12,481 nt of DNA, taken from positions 1 to 12,481 of the forward strand of contig VBKA01000025.1 in the NCBI GenBank assembly GCA_005879815.1, written 5' to 3'. The stretch comes from Chloroflexota bacterium (GTDB lineage Bacteria; Chloroflexota; Limnocylindria; QHBO01). Numbering within the stretch: the first letter of the stretch is position 1; each line of letters begins with the position of its first letter. A model generated the notes under the pieces. The model did not search any database, had not been told where the DNA came from, and saw nothing but the letters and a program-made list of their open reading frames with translations. A program made the position numbers and the translations under genes. This document shows, piece by piece, positions 6,189-12,423 of this stretch.

Positions 6189-7061
6189 TCAGGCCTTCCC
6201 CCGGACCGGCGTTGCGCGGCGCCGCCTGCCATTCCCGCCATCGCCCGTCGCCTCGGTGCCGCCGCGCTGCCCGATCAGATGCCCGAGGTGCTCAGCCGTG
6301 AGCGGCCCGTACACGAGGGTGTCGATGCGGACCGCGGGAGCGATGGCGCCGGCGGCGACATCCGACGAGGTCTCCAGGCTGAAGGTCCCGTCCGGCGTCG
6401 TCTCCCCGGCGCGTACGCCCAGGAGCCGTTCGGATTCTCGGAGCAGCGTCTCGCCGCCGGCGAAGCGACAGGCGGCGCACGTGCAGACGGTCAGCATGTG
6501 CCCCTCGACGGGGAGGAGCCGGAACCCGCCCAGCCCGGCGGCACCGAAGACCTGCGCCCAGTGGATCACCATCCGGTCGCTGATCCTCCGCAGGGCTCGC
6601 TCCGGGAGATAGCCGTATCGCGCCTGAACGGCGTTGAAGATGGCGACCAGCGCCTCCGGTCGTGCGCGGAAGCCGTCGATGACTCCGTCCACGAAGGCGG
6701 TGTCGATCACCTCGTCCCAGCGCGCAGCGTTGCGCATCGGCTGCGCCTCGAGGCCGGCGCGCCGGAATGCGTTGGGGTCCTTGCGCTCGTCGTAGATCTC
6801 CGGCATCCCGTAGCGGATCCGATTGCCCTGCGCATCGAAGCCGCTCATGTCGATCGCCTCGACCGGGCAGACCTGGGCGCACTGGAAGCAGACCTCACAC
6901 TTGTGCTCGCCGAACGGGTCGTAGATCAGGTCCAGGCGCCCACGCCAGCGCTCCGGCATCTGCGGGCGCTCCTCGGGGTACTGGCGCGTCACCTTTGGCG
7001 CGAACAGGTTGCGCAGGGTGGTCGCCATGCCGGTGAAGATGCCGCCGCCGGGGATCGCCAT
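6189..7061 (-). CDS. nuoE: Fusion of NuoI N-terminal half with NuoE; N1a ligands incomplete
   Basis: A 290-residue two-part protein. Residues 1-95 match the first half of NuoI: the amphipathic membrane-contact helix (GMATTLRNLFAPKVTRQYPEE, about 11-31), the PERWRGR segment, and one [4Fe-4S] motif C55/C58/C61/C65-P. The second NuoI motif is absent here and seems to sit at the end of the nuoG-like protein. After a linker (about 71-115), residues 116-265 match NuoE: the helical part (AVQARYGYLPERAL, 144-157) and the thioredoxin-like part with VCTCAAC (192-198), TTPDGTFSLE (221-230) and IAPAV (240-244). Normal NuoE ligates [2Fe-2S] N1a with C-x4-C and C-x3-C. The first pair is here (C193, C198, with an extra C195), but the second reads D234-VAA-G238 in place of C-x3-C. 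The reading frame is continuous, so these are substitutions, not frame errors. ATG 7061 lies 15 bases after the nuoH stop; the nuoF ATG follows the stop by four bases. Confidence 0.92.
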   Translation of the reverse strand: MAIPGGGIFTGMATTLRNLFAPKVTRQYPEERPQMPERWRGRLDLIYDPFGEHKCEVCFQCAQVCPVEAIDMSGFDAQGNRIRYGMPEIYDERKDPNAFRRAGLEAQPMRNAARWDEVIDTAFVDGVIDGFRARPEALVAIFNAVQARYGYLPERALRRISDRMVIHWAQVFGAAGLGGFRLLPVEGHMLTVCTCAACRFAGGETLLRESERLLGVRAGETTPDGTFSLETSSDVAAGAIAPAVRIDTLVYGPLTAEHLGHLIGQRGGTEATGDGGNGRRRRATPVRGKA

Positions 7062-7076
7062 CGGTCTCGGAGGCTC

Positions 7077-8087
7077 CTAGAGCTTGAAGGCCACGACCGC
7101 GATCGCGGTCAGGAACAGGTTGATCAGGGAGAGTGGCAGGAGCACCTTCCAGGCCACCCCCATCAGCTGGTCCACGCGGATGCGCGGCAGGGTCGTGCGC
7201 ATCCAGATCGCAACGAAGATGAAGAAGTAGGTCTTCGCGAAGAACCAGAGGAGCCCGTAAAGGATACCGATGAAGCCGCCCAGCTGGGCCGGGAACGGCC
7301 ACGGCGCCAGGTAACCACCGAAGAAGAGCGTGACCAGGATGGCGCTCATGATGAAGAGCGCCACGTACTCGGCGAAGAAGAAGAAGCCGAAGCGCATCCC
7401 CGAGTACTCGGTGAAGGGACCGGCCACGATCTCGCTGTCGGCCTCGACCAGGTCGAAAGGCGCGCGGTTGATTTCGGCTGTGGAAGCGATGAAGAAGATC
7501 GGGAATCCCAGCAGCTGCCACCACACGTTCCAGCCATGCGCCAGCTGGTGGGCGATGATCTGGCTGAAGCTCAGCGAGCCAGTGAGGAGCACGACCCCGA
7601 CCACCGAGAGGGTCAGCGGGATCTCGTAGCTGACCATCTGTGCCGCGCTGCGCAACCCGCCCAGCAGCGAGTACTTGTTGTAGCTGCTCCAGCCGGCGAC
7701 CAGCAGGCCCACCACCGAGAGGCCCAGGATGGCGAAGAAGTAGACGACGCCGATGTTGAAGTCAGCGGCCACGAACCCGGGGGCGAAGGGGATGACCAGC
7801 ATGCTCATGGCGGCGGCCATGTAGACCATCCACGGGGCGAGGGTGAAGGTCGCGCGGTCCGCCTGGTCCGGGACGGTGTCCTCTTTGGCGAGCACCTTGA
7901 AGCCGTGGATCGTGCTCTGGAAGAGGCCGCGGGGACCGACGCGGTTGGGTCCCAGCCGCAGCTGCATGAGCGCGATCACCTTGAGCTCGAGCTGGATCAC
8001 CACGAAGGCTGTGGGGATGGTGAGCAGCAGCAGCAGCGTGGTCGCGAGCACGAAACGGCCGAGCCCGAGAAGCAGGCTGAAGTCCAT
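7077..8087 (-). CDS. nuoH: NADH-quinone oxidoreductase subunit H
   Basis: Membrane subunit that carries the quinone chamber together with NuoB and NuoD. The 336-residue product is of normal length, with about eight membrane helices. Family landmarks are GPNRVGPRGLFQ (46-57), FKVLAKED (63-70), SAAQMVSYEIP (147-157), AEINRAPFDLVEADSE (204-219) and RVDQLM (304-309). The charged loops of the quinone entry (E155, E205, D212, E215, E219) are present. The usual ERK near the first helix reads ELK (34-36). The ATG at 8087 lies 13 bases after the nuoD stop; no strong Shine-Dalgarno was seen. Its place between nuoD and the nuoI-E fusion is unusual, as nuoH normally follows nuoG; this fits the block move described in the findings. 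Confidence 0.97.
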   Translation of the reverse strand: MDFSLLLGLGRFVLATTLLLLLTIPTAFVVIQLELKVIALMQLRLGPNRVGPRGLFQSTIHGFKVLAKEDTVPDQADRATFTLAPWMVYMAAAMSMLVIPFAPGFVAADFNIGVVYFFAILGLSVVGLLVAGWSSYNKYSLLGGLRSAAQMVSYEIPLTLSVVGVVLLTGSLSFSQIIAHQLAHGWNVWWQLLGFPIFFIASTAEINRAPFDLVEADSEIVAGPFTEYSGMRFGFFFFAEYVALFIMSAILVTLFFGGYLAPWPFPAQLGGFIGILYGLLWFFAKTYFFIFVAIWMRTTLPRIRVDQLMGVAWKVLLPLSLINLFLTAIAVVAFKL

Positions 8088-8100
8088 CAGCGCTGGCTCA

Positions 8101-9387
8101 CTACTTGTCGACCCCGCCCATGACCGGGTCGAGGCTGGCCATGATGGCCATGGTGTCGGCGATCAGGTGCCCGGGCATCAGCATTGGCATGACCTGCAGG
8201 CTGATGAAGCTTGGGTCGCGCATCCGGAACCGATACGGGGTTGGCCCGCCGTCGCTGATGGCATACACGCTGTACAGGCCGCGTGGGCTCTCCACCGCGC
8301 CGTAGGCCCGTCCCGGCTTGGGACGGATGATGCCAGGAACCTGGGCCTGGACCGGGCCGTGCGGCATCTTGTCCATGATCTGGTCGATCAGGTGCAGGCT
8401 CTGCTTGATCTCGTCGATGCGTTGCAGGTAGCGGGCGTAGACGTCGCCGCTCTGCTGGGTGATGACGTCGAACTCCAGCTCGTCATAGATCGAGTAGGGG
8501 TGCGCCTTGCGCACGTCGAAGGGCACCCCTGAGGCGCGCAGGTTTGGCCCGGTGACGCCGTACGCGATCGCCTGCTTCCCGCTCAGGATGCCCATCCCCC
8601 TGGTCCGGCCCTTGAAGATCTCGTTCTCGGTGATCAGCTTCTCGTTGTCGCCGATGGACTTCATGACCGTCCCGTGCCAGGTACCCAGCCGGGAGAGGAA
8701 CTCGTCGTTCACATCCCAGTTCACGCCGCCCACCCGGAAGAAGTTGAAGAGCATCCGCTGGCCGGAGATCGCGGCCAGCAGCTCCACGACGTCGTCGCGG
8801 TTGATGAACGAGTAAAGGATGGGCGTCAGACCGCCCATGTCGAGCGCCAGGAAGCCGATCATCAGACCGTGGCTGAAGACGCGGTTCAGCTCCACCACCA
8901 GGGCCCGGATGTACTCGGCGCGGCGCGGGGCCTGGATCCCGAAGAGCTTCTCGAATGCGATCGCCGGGGCGTGTTCGTTGTGCATCGAGGCCAGGTAGTC
9001 CATGGGATCGACGTACGTCAGCACGGTCGTATAGGTGGCGTTTTCGCACAGCTTCTCGATCCCGCGGTGCAGGTAGCCGAAGACCGGATCGAGATCGGTA
9101 ACCATCTCGCCGCGGATCTTGACCACGAGCCGCAGCACGCCATGGGTGGAAGGGTGCTGCGGCCCCATGTTCAGGAGCATCTCGCCCTCTTCGAGGGTGT
9201 ACATCTCGCGCTCACGCTCGGTCTGCAGCGGTCGATCCGGCACGCCCACCAGCTCGAACCCCGCGTACTCGCTGCCGGCGGCCGCGCTCGGCGGCGCGAG
9301 TCCGGCGGCGGCCCGCAGGCGCGCCTCCTCCCCGCGATCGAGGTCGATCGGGTCGGGGATGCGGGTTTCGGGATCGACGGCGGTCAT
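8101..9387 (-). CDS. nuoD: NADH-quinone oxidoreductase subunit D
   Basis: 49-kDa-type subunit that forms the quinone-binding site facing cluster N2. The product is 428 residues. The core starts near residue 63 after an N-terminal extension of about 60 polar residues that is longer than usual. Landmarks are MGPQHPSTHGVLRL (74-87) with the quinone-site His 78, LHRGIEKL (106-113), MDYLASMHNE (129-138) with the quinone-site Tyr 131, FRVGGVNWDV (217-226) and the C-terminal DPVMGGVDK, equivalent to the family's DPVMGEVDR. The hydrogenase-type metal cysteines are absent, as expected in NuoD. Its ATG overlaps the nuoC stop as ATGA (9384-9387), a sign of coupled translation. Tandem in-frame stops TAG TGA end the gene. 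Confidence 0.98.
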   Translation of the reverse strand: MTAVDPETRIPDPIDLDRGEEARLRAAAGLAPPSAAAGSEYAGFELVGVPDRPLQTEREREMYTLEEGEMLLNMGPQHPSTHGVLRLVVKIRGEMVTDLDPVFGYLHRGIEKLCENATYTTVLTYVDPMDYLASMHNEHAPAIAFEKLFGIQAPRRAEYIRALVVELNRVFSHGLMIGFLALDMGGLTPILYSFINRDDVVELLAAISGQRMLFNFFRVGGVNWDVNDEFLSRLGTWHGTVMKSIGDNEKLITENEIFKGRTRGMGILSGKQAIAYGVTGPNLRASGVPFDVRKAHPYSIYDELEFDVITQQSGDVYARYLQRIDEIKQSLHLIDQIMDKMPHGPVQAQVPGIIRPKPGRAYGAVESPRGLYSVYAISDGGPTPYRFRMRDPSFISLQVMPMLMPGHLIADTMAIMASLDPVMGGVDK

Positions 9388-10034
9388 GCAGGTCGGCTCT
9401 TGTCCGCCGACTCCTGCCCGTGGGGGTACGCCTCGGCCGGAACGTCGACCTGGGTGTCCGGCGGGGGATAGGTGGCCGCCGAGCTGGTGAGCTCCCTGCT
9501 GAACGTCGTCAGGTCCCAGGTCTCGGGGCGCTCGAGGGGATTCACCCCCGCCGCGGAGGAGTCCGCCGCGTCATCGGGCAGCAGGAAGTCCTTGCGCTGC
9601 GGGAAGGAGCGGTAGTCGGGCGACATGTAGATACGACGCAGGTCGCGGTTGCCCTCGAAGACGATTCCCATCATGTCGTACATCTCGCGCTCGTGGAACA
9701 TGGCGCCGGTCCACAGGCTGGTAACGGAGGGCGTCCGCGGGTTGGCCCGCTCGACGGGCACCCGGACCCGCAGCCAGGCGGGATGACGGTCCGAGAAGAG
9801 GTGGTAGACGACCTCGAAGTGGTGGCCGATGCCGTAATCGACGGCCGCGGCGTCGGCGAGCATGAAGAAGCCGAACTCCGGATCGTCACGTAGCGTGCGC
9901 AGGGTCTCGACCACCGCATCGCGCGGGAGCTGCACCTCGACGGTGTCCTCATCGGTCCACAGGTCGCGCGCGGTCTCCGGGAAACGCTCGACGAGCAGCC
10001 GCACCAGGGCCCCCGCCTTGACCGGGGTGGTCAG
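9384..10034 (-). CDS. nuoC: NADH-quinone oxidoreductase subunit C, start uncertain (CTG 10034 preferred)
   Basis: 30-kDa-type subunit of the quinone module. The signature of the family is clear: FHEREMYDMMGIVFEGNRDL (113-132), RRIYMSPD (133-140) and FPQRKDFLLP (144-153), counted from the CTG start. The product is 216 residues. Three starts are possible. CTG 10034 overlaps the nuoB stop as CTGA and has GGGAAGGGGA six bases upstream. GTG 10004 has a weaker GC-rich site, GGCGGGG. GTG 10091 would overlap nuoB by 61 bases and add an Arg-rich N-terminus. I prefer CTG 10034 because the overlap resembles the ATGA joint of nuoC and nuoD and the Shine-Dalgarno is the best of the three. A flexible tail of about 60 residues follows the core. 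Not fused to nuoD. Confidence 0.95.
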   Translation of the reverse strand: MTTPVKAGALVRLLVERFPETARDLWTDEDTVEVQLPRDAVVETLRTLRDDPEFGFFMLADAAAVDYGIGHHFEVVYHLFSDRHPAWLRVRVPVERANPRTPSVTSLWTGAMFHEREMYDMMGIVFEGNRDLRRIYMSPDYRSFPQRKDFLLPDDAADSSAAGVNPLERPETWDLTTFSRELTSSAATYPPPDTQVDVPAEAYPHGQESADKSRPA

Positions 10035-10720
10035 CGGACGTCCCCTTCCCAGGCGACCCGCTGTGGCCCGCGATCGACGTACGTCCGCCACTGGCCGCGG
10101 CGGGCCATGACCAGCTCACGCAGCTTCAGGAGGCCGTAGATCAGGCCCTCCGGGCGCGGCGGGCAGCCGGGCACGTAGACGTCCACGGGCATCACCCGAT
10201 CCACGCCCTGCACGACGCTGTACGAGCGCTTGAAGCGCCCGCCCGAGGTCGTGCAGGTGCCCATCGCCACGCACCACTTGGGCTCGGGCATCTGCTCCCA
10301 CAACCGAACGAGCGGCCCGGCCATCTTGGTGGTCAACGTCCCCGCCACGATCAGCACGTCCGCCTGGCGCGGCGAGGCACGGAACGGGAACATCCCGAAT
10401 CGGTCGATGTCGTTCTTGCTCGTCGCGGTGCTCATCATCTCGATCGCGCAGCACGAGAGCCCGCTGAGGAGCGGCCAGAGGCTGTTGGCACGGATGAGAT
10501 CGATGACCAGGTCTGCCTTGGTGGGGATCACCTCGAGCAGGCCGTGGAACCCGCCGGTCGGATGCTCCTCCATGCCGAAGGGGGCCAGCAGGTCGTCGTC
10601 AGATGGGGCGCTGTCCGGGATCTCGATCCGTGCCGGGCTGGTGACGAGGGCGGTGCCCTGGGCGGCCTCGTTGTCCGCTCGGCCGCGTGCGGCTTCCCGG
10701 GGGTCGTTGGTCAGTGCCAT
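10031..10720 (-). CDS. nuoB: NADH-quinone oxidoreductase subunit B
   Basis: PSST-type subunit that holds the terminal cluster N2 next to the quinone. The product is 229 residues from ATG 10720, which follows AAGGGAG (10728-10734) with a seven-base spacer and overlaps the nuoA end by ten bases. An in-frame ATG at 10741 lies inside nuoA and lacks this support. The four N2 ligands are present: C90 and C91 in SCCAIEM, C156 in AMGTC, and C186 in VPGCPPRPE. The loop RFGMFPFRASPRQADVL (107-123) is typical. The first 45 or so residues are a polar extension not needed for the fold. The electron exit to quinone therefore looks intact, in contrast to the altered input subunits. Confidence 0.98.
   Translation of the reverse strand: MALTNDPREAARGRADNEAAQGTALVTSPARIEIPDSAPSDDDLLAPFGMEEHPTGGFHGLLEVIPTKADLVIDLIRANSLWPLLSGLSCCAIEMMSTATSKNDIDRFGMFPFRASPRQADVLIVAGTLTTKMAGPLVRLWEQMPEPKWCVAMGTCTTSGGRFKRSYSVVQGVDRVMPVDVYVPGCPPRPEGLIYGLLKLRELVMARRGQWRTYVDRGPQRVAWEGDVR
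10041..10050 (-). promoter_or_regulatory. Strong Shine-Dalgarno before a CTG in nuoB/nuoC overlap
   Basis: The minus strand reads GGGAAGGGGA, then six bases, then CTGA, in which CTG is in the nuoC frame and TGA is the nuoB stop. The purine run is inside the nuoB coding region, so part of it serves nuoB codons. Its position is nevertheless right for initiating nuoC at CTG. Confidence 0.5.
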
Positions 10721-11070
10721 CGCAGGTCTCCCTTTCGCCATGCGTAGAACTCACCGAACATCAGCACGACCAGGAAGATGCCCATGATCACGATGCCGGG
10801 CACCGAAATGGCTCGGATCACCACGGCCCACAGGTAGACGAAGATGATCTCCACGTCGAACGCCACGAAGAGCAGCGCGAACAGGTAGAACGCCAGCCCG
10901 AACCGGCTCCAGGTGTCGCCGATGGTGTCGATCCCCGACTCGTAGGGGAGGCCCTTCTGCAGCGTGCGGCGCCGATGCGAGAGCAGCCATGCGGCCACGA
11001 TCGTGCCGAACACGAAGATCGTGGTGGCGGCCCCGAAGCCGATGACGTAGATCAGGCCGGTCTGGTCCAT
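10711..11070 (-). CDS. nuoA: NADH-quinone oxidoreductase subunit A, first gene of the nuo operon
   Basis: Small membrane subunit at the joint of the peripheral and membrane arms. From ATG 11070 the product is 119 residues, the normal length. GGAG ends six bases upstream. An upstream in-frame GTG (11127) would add 19 residues not expected in NuoA and would run through the leader hairpin. Three helices lie at about 5-30, 58-83 and 90-108. Landmarks are LPYESGID (41-48), which has Ser where many NuoA have Cys (PYECG), and FYLFALLFVAFDVEIIFVYL (61-80) with the conserved D72 and E74. A 145-base leader separates it from the upstream gene, so the operon promoter probably lies there. Confidence 0.97.
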   Translation of the reverse strand: MDQTGLIYVIGFGAATTIFVFGTIVAAWLLSHRRRTLQKGLPYESGIDTIGDTWSRFGLAFYLFALLFVAFDVEIIFVYLWAVVIRAISVPGIVIMGIFLVVLMFGEFYAWRKGDLRWH

Positions 11071-11080
11071 CTCCAACTCC

Positions 11081-11102
11081 GCGAGCACGATGCCGTGCTC
11101 GC
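11081..11102 (-). promoter_or_regulatory. Perfect 9-bp hairpin abutting the nuoA ribosome binding site
   Basis: GCGAGCACG-ATGC-CGTGCTCGC on the plus strand is a perfect 9-base inverted repeat with a four-base loop. In the transcript it ends directly at the GGAG of nuoA, ten bases before the ATG. No U-run follows, so it is unlikely to be a terminator. It could modulate nuoA translation, stabilise the operon mRNA, or be a protein site in the DNA. Confidence 0.6.
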
Positions 11103-11103
11103 T

Positions 11104-11131
11104 GCGGGTGCCACCGCGGGCGGCCACCCGC
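11104..11131 (-). repeat. Second inverted repeat in the nuoA leader
   Basis: GCGGGTG (11104-11110) and CACCCGC (11125-11131) are complementary 7-base arms separated by 14 GC-rich bases that can pair further. It lies next to the 9-bp hairpin, so the leader may fold into two adjacent stems. In such GC-rich DNA a chance origin is possible. Confidence 0.35.
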
Positions 11132-11185
11132 GCTCAGGTTTCGTGCGGTGCGATTCGCCGCGCAGAGCGCCGCGATCGTGCTTCC

Positions 11186-11194
11186 AGTCTAGCA
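11186..11194 (-). promoter_or_regulatory. Putative nuo operon promoter, extended -10 box
   Basis: The minus strand reads TGCTAGACT, an extended -10 element (TGn plus TAGACT), about 115 bases upstream of the nuoA ATG and 25 bases past the stop of the preceding gene. No clear -35 box was found. Its core resembles GCTAGAAT before nuoJ. The call rests on sequence resemblance and position only. Confidence 0.4.
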
Positions 11195-11215
11195 GGGAGC
11201 CTCGGGGCGATCGGC

Positions 11216-12412
11216 TCAGCGACCGAGCCAGGCCGCCGCCAGGACCAGCCGAATCCCGTCGCTCACCAGCGAGTGGCCGCCGAGCAGGAACGGGACCCAA
11301 GACTGGCGGGCCGCCTCGACCATCTCTCGCAGCCAGGGCGTCTGGATCGAGCCTGAGTCCGCGAAGTCCGATGCGAAGCGCTCCTCAGAGGGCGGCCACG
11401 CATCCATCTCGGCGCTGCCGCCAAGCGCCGCCATGACCACGCGCGTGTCGAGGATCACCGCATCGCCCAGGTTGGCGAGCTCGGCGACGAGCTTCGCGGC
11501 ACCATGCTCCTCGACCCAGCGCGCCAGGAGGGAGCGTGGCGGACCGGCGCCCCGCGCCGATCGCATCCCGCGCTCCTCGACGAATGCGCGCACGCGGCAT
11601 GCCGCCTCGGTCTCGAGCTCGCGCAGCACCGAGGAAGGGACTCGCCCGGCTAGCACGAGCTGGCGGTTTGGGTCGCGAATCACCGCACCGATGCGGTCCA
11701 GCTCCGGTACCAGCAGCTCCCCACCCCCCGGCAGACGCGCCATCTCCAGGTAGCCCGCCAGCGCCCGGTCGATCGCGCGGGTCCGAGGCAGGCGGGTGGC
11801 GAGACGCAGCAGGGCCAAATCCAGCGGGGTATCCACGTCGAACCGCGACCAGGCGGTCTCGGCCAGGTCCCGGGAGCGGAATCCGGCGCTTTCCAGGCAC
11901 CGCACCGCGGTGTTGTCCGAAGGGCACGCCTCGAGGCGATCGAGCGCGCGCTCGAGGCTCGGTCCTCGGCGCGTGGTCCCGTCGGGAGCCTCCGTCGCGT
12001 GCCCCGCGCCCGCGACGACGAAGGCGTCCGCGCTGTACCGGTTGTTGCCGACCACCTCGCCGGGGGTCGGCGCCAGGAGGTCTTCGAGCCCCGCGTCGTC
12101 GAGGAGCGCAAGGGAACCCGCGCCGGCATAGCCCATGGCGTCCACGTGCGAACCGCGCCGCTCGGCGTCATTCAGGGCCACGCGTGCGGCCGTCGCGAAC
12201 CAGCGGCCCCAGTGAAACGCAGCAGCGTCGGGATCGTGCGCTTGGGCGTGGAGTGCCACGACGGCGGCGCCGACCCGCGCAAGTCGCTGCGAAAGCTCCG
12301 CCGCGAGCAGCTGCGTGCCGCCGGCCGTCACGGCCGCGTAGGTGCCGAATGGTCCATCCATCGGAGCAGGCGCCACCACCAGGACGAGCGGCGCCGGGCG
12401 TTCGGGGAGCAA
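11216..12412 (-). CDS. Uncharacterised protein, remote resemblance to GT-A nucleotidyltransferases
   Basis: I do not recognise this protein (about 398 residues). Residues 8-15 (PLVLVVAP) look like a first beta strand, and 47-54 like a second one after a helix. NNRYSADAFVV (123-133) and FDVDTPLDLALL (191-202) resemble motifs near the end of MobA/CofC-type nucleotidyltransferases, but the usual N-terminal glycine-rich nucleotide loop is not evident. The C-terminal third contains ILDTRVVMAALGG (320-332) and LLGGHSLVSDGIRLVL (376-391). There is no signal peptide or membrane helix. TTG 12412 is the first start in this frame inside the window and lies 11 bases after the stop of the preceding gene; it has no good ribosome binding site. 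The frame is open to the window edge, but codon use before TTG is poor in third-position GC, so a start near 12412 is favoured. It is probably not part of the nuo operon, which has its own leader. Confidence 0.75.
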   Translation of the reverse strand: MLPERPAPLVLVVAPAPMDGPFGTYAAVTAGGTQLLAAELSQRLARVGAAVVALHAQAHDPDAAAFHWGRWFATAARVALNDAERRGSHVDAMGYAGAGSLALLDDAGLEDLLAPTPGEVVGNNRYSADAFVVAGAGHATEAPDGTTRRGPSLERALDRLEACPSDNTAVRCLESAGFRSRDLAETAWSRFDVDTPLDLALLRLATRLPRTRAIDRALAGYLEMARLPGGGELLVPELDRIGAVIRDPNRQLVLAGRVPSSVLRELETEAACRVRAFVEERGMRSARGAGPPRSLLARWVEEHGAAKLVAELANLGDAVILDTRVVMAALGGSAEMDAWPPSEERFASDFADSGSIQTPWLREMVEAARQSWVPFLLGGHSLVSDGIRLVLAAAWLGR

Positions 12413-12423
12413 GGCCCGGACGG

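Noticed and set aside
6185..6241. nuoF starting at the earlier ATG 6241
   Set aside because: It would overlap the upstream gene by over 50 bases and add a low-complexity Gly/Arg stretch, whereas ATG 6184 has a strong ribosome binding site and normal spacing.
6036..8123. A 695-codon open frame on the plus strand
   Set aside because: It crosses nuoF, nuoI-E and nuoH in antisense, with highly charged low-complexity sequence and no domain; it is a shadow.
11081..11102. Terminator of the gene upstream of nuoA
   Set aside because: The stem is followed by the nuoA ribosome binding site rather than a U-run, and it lies over 100 bases past the upstream stop.
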